Positions 7,980-11,731 of a stretch of DNA of 11,731 bases are shown one piece after another. Source of the stretch: Acidobacteriota bacterium (GTDB lineage: Bacteria > Acidobacteriota > Terriglobia > Acidiferrales > UBA7541); assembly GCA_003224195.1 (NCBI GenBank), contig QHYP01000023.1, positions 1-11,731 of the forward strand, in the 5' to 3' direction. The number at the start of each line of letters is the position of its first letter. Within the stretch, counting starts at the first letter, position 1. A model generated the notes under the pieces. That model was not told where the DNA came from. It saw only the letters and a list, made by a program, of their open reading frames with translations, and did not search any database. The position numbers and the translations under genes are program-made.

Positions 7980-8771
7980 CTACGGAGTGACCACAACTGC
8001 CGCGCCGCGGCCCGCGCCGACTACGCGCCCCGCGTTGCCCTTGTTCACTGCAATCTCGATGAATCCGCTCGACCCGACCAGCGCTACCGGCTCGCCCGGC
8101 TCGCCTTGCGCAAACGTCTCTACCAGCCGCTTCACTTCCTTGCCGTTCACCTGCATCTTCAATGTACCCGACTTCAGCGCGCCGTCCGGCATGTCGTCCG
8201 GCCGGAAATTCGTCAGCAGGTTTCCGAAGTGGTCCATGCGCAGAACGGTGCCTTGCGTCACGCCATCCGCAGCCTTGGGCTTCGGCAATGCAAAGCGCTT
8301 GTAGTCGCTGATCTCCTCGCCCATGCTGGCCGATTGCCAGCCTTTCGATAGCCACCCTGCCACCGGTGCGAAGATGTCGCGTCCGTGAAACGTCTTGCTC
8401 ACGGGCTGCAGAAAATAGTGCTCCGCGGTGGCGTGTCGCACCAACAGGGCCGTTTCTTGCTCGTACACCAGCGACAATACCCCGTTATCCGGCGCAACGA
8501 AGTACTGCGTTTCCCCGCTCACCAGCAATGGCCGGCGCTCCGTGCCTACCCCCGGATCCACAATTACCACGTGAATCGTTCGGGCAGGGAAGTAGCGATA
8601 CGCCGACGCGATGGCCAGCGCCCCATCCAGCACGTCGTACGGCGCCACCTCGTGCGTGATGTCCACAATCGTCACGTCCGGATTAATCTTCAGAATGACG
8701 CCCTTGAGCGTTCCGACCAAATGGTCGTTCGTGCCGTAGTCGGTCGTCAGCGTAATGATGGGATTCGACAA
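7980..8771 (-). CDS. SAM hydroxide adenosyltransferase (DUF62 family, SAM hydrolase)
   Basis: Cytoplasmic enzyme of the chlorinase/fluorinase-like family, which in most bacteria cleaves S-adenosylmethionine with water to adenosine and methionine. The 263-residue product has the N-terminal TLTTDYGTNDHLVG (8-20) and VDITHEVAPYDV (36-47). Asp72 and Arg79 lie in VDPGVGTER and His129 in FHGRD. These fit the Asp-Arg-His triad that in this family positions the attacking water and separates hydrolases from true halogenases. APDNG (93-97) and DHFGNLLTNF in the C-terminal barrel are also family marks. The start is a TTG at 8771 directly after an in-frame TAG, with GGAG 6-7 bases upstream, so no longer start is possible. 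It is a single gene, convergent to the permease genes. The cellular role of this family is poorly known. Confidence 0.94.
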   Translation of the reverse strand: MSNPIITLTTDYGTNDHLVGTLKGVILKINPDVTIVDITHEVAPYDVLDGALAIASAYRYFPARTIHVVIVDPGVGTERRPLLVSGETQYFVAPDNGVLSLVYEQETALLVRHATAEHYFLQPVSKTFHGRDIFAPVAGWLSKGWQSASMGEEISDYKRFALPKPKAADGVTQGTVLRMDHFGNLLTNFRPDDMPDGALKSGTLKMQVNGKEVKRLVETFAQGEPGEPVALVGSSGFIEIAVNKGNAGRVVGAGRGAAVVVTP

Positions 8772-8798
8772 CTATTTCTCCAGGAGCCAAGCGCACAG

Positions 8799-8828
8799 AT
8801 TCTAGTGTCCTGAGTCGTCAGAAAACAA
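8799..8828 (-). promoter_or_regulatory. Candidate promoter of the DUF62 gene
   Basis: On the minus strand TAGAAT (8804-8799, 5 of 6 to the -10 consensus) lies 18 bases after TTGTTT (8828-8823, a weak -35). The implied transcript start near 8792 gives a leader of about 20 bases carrying the GGAG ribosome binding site. The flanking AT-rich stretch in an otherwise GC-rich window supports a promoter here, but the -35 is poor. Confidence 0.35.
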
Positions 8829-8839
8829 CAAAAGTAAAA

Positions 8840-8893
8840 TTGTCATTCCGAGCTGTAGCTCAGGCCTTTAGGCCTGAGGAATCTGTCTTTTCG
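8840..8893. repeat. REP-like intergenic repeat with perfect hairpin
   Basis: The segment starts TTGTCATTCCGAGC and ends GAGGAATCTG before a T-rich stretch. Its core is the inverted repeat CTCAGGCCT-TT-AGGCCTGAG (8859-8878), a perfect 9-base-pair stem. A shorter inverted repeat, GAGCT-GT-AGCTC (8850-8861), overlaps its left arm, so two alternative hairpins exclude each other. From memory, the frame 'TGTCATTCCGAG...GAGGAATCTG' resembles short repeats scattered between genes in Acidobacteriota genomes. Only one copy is in this window, so its repeat status is inferred. Confidence 0.5.
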
Positions 8894-9396
8894 CTGGAAC
8901 CCTCAAAACAAATCCGGATCGCTCGCGTGGTCCCAATTCCATGGCCCTTTGACCAGCATGAAGAGGCTTATTGCATTGGTAAAGAACTTCTGACTCACCA
9001 CACTAGTCTGTGTTCTCCACTGTGACCCGACTAGGTACTAGTATCCCTGAATCTATGCCGGTCGAGCCCGATCCGGTGCGCAACCTCCCGGGCTCAATGT
9101 ACGACGCTAGCGAACGGCCCGTGTCCAGTCAAGCCGCGGCGCAGGCCTTGCTGTACAACTGCCAACGTCCGCCCTTCCCGACCTCGTCCGCGGCAAGCAA
9201 CTCCCGGTTCCATTTCGGTACGAAACGCGCAAAATATCCTCAAAAACACCTTGCTGCACTTAGATCCGCCAGTACTTAAGGTCTTTTCCTATCAGAAATC
9301 CGGGGTTTCCTGTATTGCTTGCCGCGCCCAATTCCATATCCTTTGGGCGACCACTGGTGGACAAATCCTAGAGTGGAAACCTCTGATCTGCAGTAG
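8894..9396. other. Non-coding stretch upstream of the receiver-like gene
   Basis: No recognisable gene was found on either strand. A GTG-initiated open frame at 9010-9279 on the plus strand (89 codons) has no recognisable motif and lacks a clear ribosome binding site, so it is not called. Blocks GTCTTTTC, AAATCCGG and CCCAATTCCAT near 8885-8942 recur in the same order at 9281-9337. No convincing sigma-70 promoter was found for the gene starting at 9397, although one would be expected here. A rho-independent terminator was not seen either. Confidence 0.5.
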
Positions 9397-10203
9397 GTGG
9401 TGGTGGAAATCGGGCGCCAGTTGCGTAAGGTATTGATAATCTGCGAGGAGCCCTCTGCGCGCGACACTATGCGCGTCTTGCTGGGGAGCATGCTGTGTCA
9501 GTGCGTCTTCGCTTCCAGTGTCCAGCAGGCCATTGCCGTGTTGGAGCAAGAAAACCCCGATGCCGCCATTGTGGATCCTGGCAGCGAGGGTTCTTCCGCC
9601 TCTCCCATGGTCTCCGGATTCGACAAAATTTATTCGAGTTTGCTTGGCCGTGTACTCGTCCTCAGTGGCAAAGAGAGCGAGCCGGAAGTCAAAGACTTGC
9701 TGGAGCGATACCCTCTTCCCCTCGTATCCCGCGACCGCCTCCTGCAAGAACTTTGGGGCAACTTGGAATCTTTGTTTCGCTCCAAGACCGTCCTTAGCCG
9801 CGTCGTAGATGCTGCCCGCCTCGTCTTCGACAGTTTTCTGCAGCCCATGCCCGCTGGCGTCCGGGCCACACAGCTTCCCGCTCGGCGGATGGTCTATCAA
9901 TCCGAAAATCTCATGGCGGATCTCTGGCTTGAGCCGCAGACCGATTCGCGGCACATCGCCCTCGTGGGCCAGATTGTGGACTCCGCCCGGCCCGACCGTC
10001 AGTTCGATACGGTTCCAGTCGTGCTCCAGGGGCGCAAGGGTGCCATCGCCCTGGCAACGACCAACAAGTTCGGCGAATTTCACTTTAACTTCGACTTCGA
10101 GCCCAGCGTCACTCTCGAAATCGAAGTGCGCGGCAATCACTGGGTCTCGGTCGTTTTGCCGTGCATGGAATGGGCCCAGCGAGCAGCTTTTGCGGGTTCG
10201 TAA
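9397..10203 (+). CDS. Degenerate receiver domain fused to carboxypeptidase regulatory-like domain
   Basis: A 268-residue cytoplasmic-looking protein with no signal peptide or membrane segment. Residues about 10-127 fit a response-regulator receiver: KVLIICEEPSARDTMRVLL (11-29) with Glu17/Glu18 at the acidic pocket, Asp60 in DAAIVDPGSEG at the phosphorylation site, and Ser90 in VLVLSGK at the switch position. The conserved Lys-Pro near LVKPF is missing and reads LVSRD (Ser111-Arg112), so normal phosphotransfer is doubtful. Residues about 163-255 look like a beta-sandwich of the carboxypeptidase regulatory-like kind: LWLEPQTDSRHIALVGQIVD, then VPVVLQG, then TTNKFGEFHFNF. From memory, such domains occur in Acidobacteriota next to sigma-factor and protease genes. 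The start is one of three consecutive GTG codons (9397, 9400, 9403) just after an in-frame TAG. The S8 protease gene follows after 64 bases. Function unknown; a regulator or partner of the protease is an inference. Confidence 0.75.
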   Translation: MVVEIGRQLRKVLIICEEPSARDTMRVLLGSMLCQCVFASSVQQAIAVLEQENPDAAIVDPGSEGSSASPMVSGFDKIYSSLLGRVLVLSGKESEPEVKDLLERYPLPLVSRDRLLQELWGNLESLFRSKTVLSRVVDAARLVFDSFLQPMPAGVRATQLPARRMVYQSENLMADLWLEPQTDSRHIALVGQIVDSARPDRQFDTVPVVLQGRKGAIALATTNKFGEFHFNFDFEPSVTLEIEVRGNHWVSVVLPCMEWAQRAAFAGS

Positions 10204-10214
10204 TTCCCGGCACT

Positions 10215-10271
10215 AGGAGCCCATTCGATGATCGCGCTTGCTTCGGAGGCATGAAGGGGGGCAGCCGATGA
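10215..10271 (+). promoter_or_regulatory. Possible leader of two coupled mini-ORFs before the protease gene
   Basis: AGGAG (10215-10219) stands 8 bases before an ATG at 10228 that opens an eight-codon frame (MIALASEA) ending in TGA at 10252-10254. This TGA overlaps the ATG at 10251 as ATGA. The second frame has six codons (MKGGSR) and ends in TGA at 10269-10271, again overlapping the protease ATG at 10268 as ATGA. The protease start also has its own purine-rich AAGGGGGGC (10254-10262) about 5 bases upstream. The arrangement is seen directly; that the peptides are translated is inference. Confidence 0.35.
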
Positions 10272-11569
10272 AACATAAGATGTTAGGCGTCTTCTTGCTG
10301 TTCTTCGCTGCCTGGACGGCCCCGGCCGCGGCCGACACCCGATTCATCGTCCGTGATCCCGCTGGCCTCACTGCTCTTCAGCAGATCTGTCTGATGCTCG
10401 GCTGCAACGTGTCGGGCGGCCTGGATGGCGGCCTGGGCAAGCTTTTCCTGGTCACCCCGCCTGCCCTGATCGATCCCAACACCTTTCTGCAAACCCTTCG
10501 CGCCCAGCCGGGGATCACCAATGCCGAGCTCGACGCTCTGCTCAAGGTGATGCAGACCACCGCTTCGACCCCGCCCAGCGGTCTGTCCGACGCCACCCCG
10601 GTGAACTACTTCGGCGTTTCCGTCTGGCACGGCTACCTCGCCCAGCCCGCCAGCACGATTATCCGTTTGCCCGACACGCAATCGGCTTTCAGTGTTTCCG
10701 GCGCGGGCATCGTCGCCGTCATTGACACCGGAGTTGATCCCACCCAGCCCGTCCTCCAAGCCGTTCTGGTCCCCAGCTACGATTTCACCCGCAACCAGCC
10801 GAATGGTTCAGAGACGACCGACTACACGGGGTGGCCCCCACTGGCCAACTCGACCAACACAGCGCAGGTGAACCAGTCCACCGTTGCCGTGTTGGACCAA
10901 TCCACGGTCGCGGTGCTTGATGGAAACCCGCAATACGCCGCCTTCGGCCACGGCACGATGGTTGCCGGCATCGTTCATCTCGTCGCGCCCACGGCCCAAA
11001 TCATGCCCCTCAAGGCATTCCACGCCGACGGCAGCGGCTACCTGTCCGATGTTATCCGCGCCATCTACTACGCCGTCCAAAATGGCGCCAGCGTCATCAA
11101 CATGAGCTTCAGCGTGCCCACCTACTCGCAGGAAATGGCCAGCGCCGTCAAATTTGCCGCCAGGCGTCAAGTGATTTGCGTTGCTTCCGCGGGCAATGAC
11201 GGCAAGGAAGCATTTGTCTATCCTGCTGCCCTGGCGACTGTCATGGGCGTCGCCTCCACAACCAACAGCGATACGCTTTCCTCCTTCTCCAACTACGGTT
11301 CCGTACTAGTTTGGGTCGCTGCTCCCGGCGAAGGCATCATCACCACCTATCCCTTCGGCACCTACGCCGCCGGTTGGGGAACCTCCTTCAGCGCGCCCAT
11401 GGTTTCCGGTGCGGCCGCGCTGCTTCTCGGCGTCAACTCCCATTGCAACGAAGCCTGCGCCGAGCAATCCGTCGCCCACGCCGTCCCCATCTCCGCCGAC
11501 GTCGGCAACGGCCGCGTGGACCTCTACCAGGCCGTCGCCGCCTGGCGTCATTCCCTCGGCCTTCCTTGA
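10268..11569 (+). CDS. Secreted subtilisin-family (S8) serine protease
   Basis: Subtilase of 433 residues, probably exported. A Sec signal peptide is clear (basic MKHK, hydrophobic core to about 18, cleavage likely after APAAA at residue 22). A small prodomain (about 23-100) includes KLFLVTPPALIDP. The catalytic triad is complete: Asp153 in VIDTGVD, His228 in FGHGTMVAG and Ser373 in GTSFSAP; Asn310 in SAGNDG fits the oxyanion hole. Between Asp and His, the octapeptide QSTVAVLD occurs twice in tandem (203-210 and 211-218). Cys41/Cys46 and Cys393/Cys397 could form disulfides. The ATG at 10268 is chosen because it starts the signal peptide and follows AAGGGGGGC; an upstream in-frame TTG at 10238 adds 10 polar residues without support. 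It lies 64 bases after the receiver-like gene, probably in the same transcript. The protein stops soon after the catalytic domain, with no C-terminal anchor. Substrate unknown. Confidence 0.93.
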   Translation: MKHKMLGVFLLFFAAWTAPAAADTRFIVRDPAGLTALQQICLMLGCNVSGGLDGGLGKLFLVTPPALIDPNTFLQTLRAQPGITNAELDALLKVMQTTASTPPSGLSDATPVNYFGVSVWHGYLAQPASTIIRLPDTQSAFSVSGAGIVAVIDTGVDPTQPVLQAVLVPSYDFTRNQPNGSETTDYTGWPPLANSTNTAQVNQSTVAVLDQSTVAVLDGNPQYAAFGHGTMVAGIVHLVAPTAQIMPLKAFHADGSGYLSDVIRAIYYAVQNGASVINMSFSVPTYSQEMASAVKFAARRQVICVASAGNDGKEAFVYPAALATVMGVASTTNSDTLSSFSNYGSVLVWVAAPGEGIITTYPFGTYAAGWGTSFSAPMVSGAAALLLGVNSHCNEACAEQSVAHAVPISADVGNGRVDLYQAVAAWRHSLGLP

Positions 11570-11731
11570 TGGGTGCTTACCGCAGGGCTGTCCAACCTCG
11601 CTGTGTGAATCGCTAGAAAAACACCGCAGATTTCGCCTCGCCTCCGGGGCGACGAGGACCGCTGCGCTTGCCATGCTTATGCATCGTCAAATTTGTTTGG
11701 GCGGCGGCTTCCATATCTCCATCACAAATTG
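11570..11731. other. Region after the protease gene to the window edge
   Basis: No gene is recognised. A short inverted repeat TCGCC-TCCGG-GGCGA lies at about 11637-11652 but is not followed by a T-run, so it is not called a terminator. Confidence 0.4.

Noticed and set aside
8949..8977. TTGACC followed 17 bases later by TGCATT, as a promoter for the right-hand genes
   Set aside because: The -10 hexamer is poor and the site is more than 400 bases before the gene start.
9010..9279. An 89-codon plus-strand frame starting with GTG in the intergenic stretch
   Set aside because: No ribosome binding site, no recognisable motif and Ser/Pro/Ala-rich composition; kept only as part of the non-coding description.
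9292..10140. A 282-codon minus-strand open frame opposite the receiver-like gene
   Set aside because: The plus strand shows receiver and beta-sandwich patterns; the minus frame shows none.
11637..11652. Inverted repeat after the protease gene as a rho-independent terminator
   Set aside because: Stem of only 5 base pairs and no T-run after it.
1..11731. CRISPR array, tRNA, rRNA, insertion sequence or phage genes
   Set aside because: No regularly spaced repeats, no tRNA-like or rRNA-like stretch, and no transposase, integrase or phage structural motif was found on either strand by reading.

Overview
The window is GC-rich and fully bacterial. It has tightly packed genes, frequent non-ATG starts (TTG, GTG) and long spurious antisense frames. 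The best guess is an Acidobacteriota-like soil bacterium. That rests on the subtilase gene next to a 'carboxypeptidase regulatory-like' domain protein and on a short intergenic repeat of the type 'tgtcattccgag...gaggaatctg'. Both resemblances are from memory and were not checked, so the taxonomic call is moderate at best.

Left part (1-4553, minus strand): four genes read leftward with gaps of 42, 27 and 40 bases and probably form one operon. They are a membrane-anchored penicillin acylase-family N-terminal nucleophile hydrolase, the DNA repair glycosylase Fpg/MutM, the small subunit of exonuclease VII (xseB), and a farnesyl-diphosphate-type polyprenyl synthase (ispA-like) that runs off the left edge only a few residues before its expected end. 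A candidate promoter, a Shine-Dalgarno and a TTG start agree with one another for the acylase gene.

Middle (4753-7968, plus strand): a divergently transcribed CNNM/CBS/CorC-type transporter-associated protein is followed at 7 bases by two permease genes of a DppBC/OppBC-type ABC importer, which overlap by ATGA. No ATPase or binding-protein gene is present here. Convergent to them, 11 bases away, lies a minus-strand SAM hydroxide adenosyltransferase (DUF62 family) gene (7980-8771).

Right part (8772-11731): a 625-base non-coding stretch holds a perfect hairpin within a REP-like repeat and a loose duplicated segment. It is followed by a plus-strand pair. The first gene encodes an unusual protein joining a degenerate response-regulator receiver domain to a beta-sandwich carboxypeptidase-regulatory-like domain. 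The second encodes a secreted subtilisin-family (S8) protease with an exactly duplicated octapeptide between the catalytic Asp and His. Between the two genes sits a chain of two tiny ORFs, each ending on the next start codon in an ATGA overlap, and the last overlaps the protease start. This pair is the least ordinary part of the window and the best candidate for an undescribed signalling/proteolysis module.
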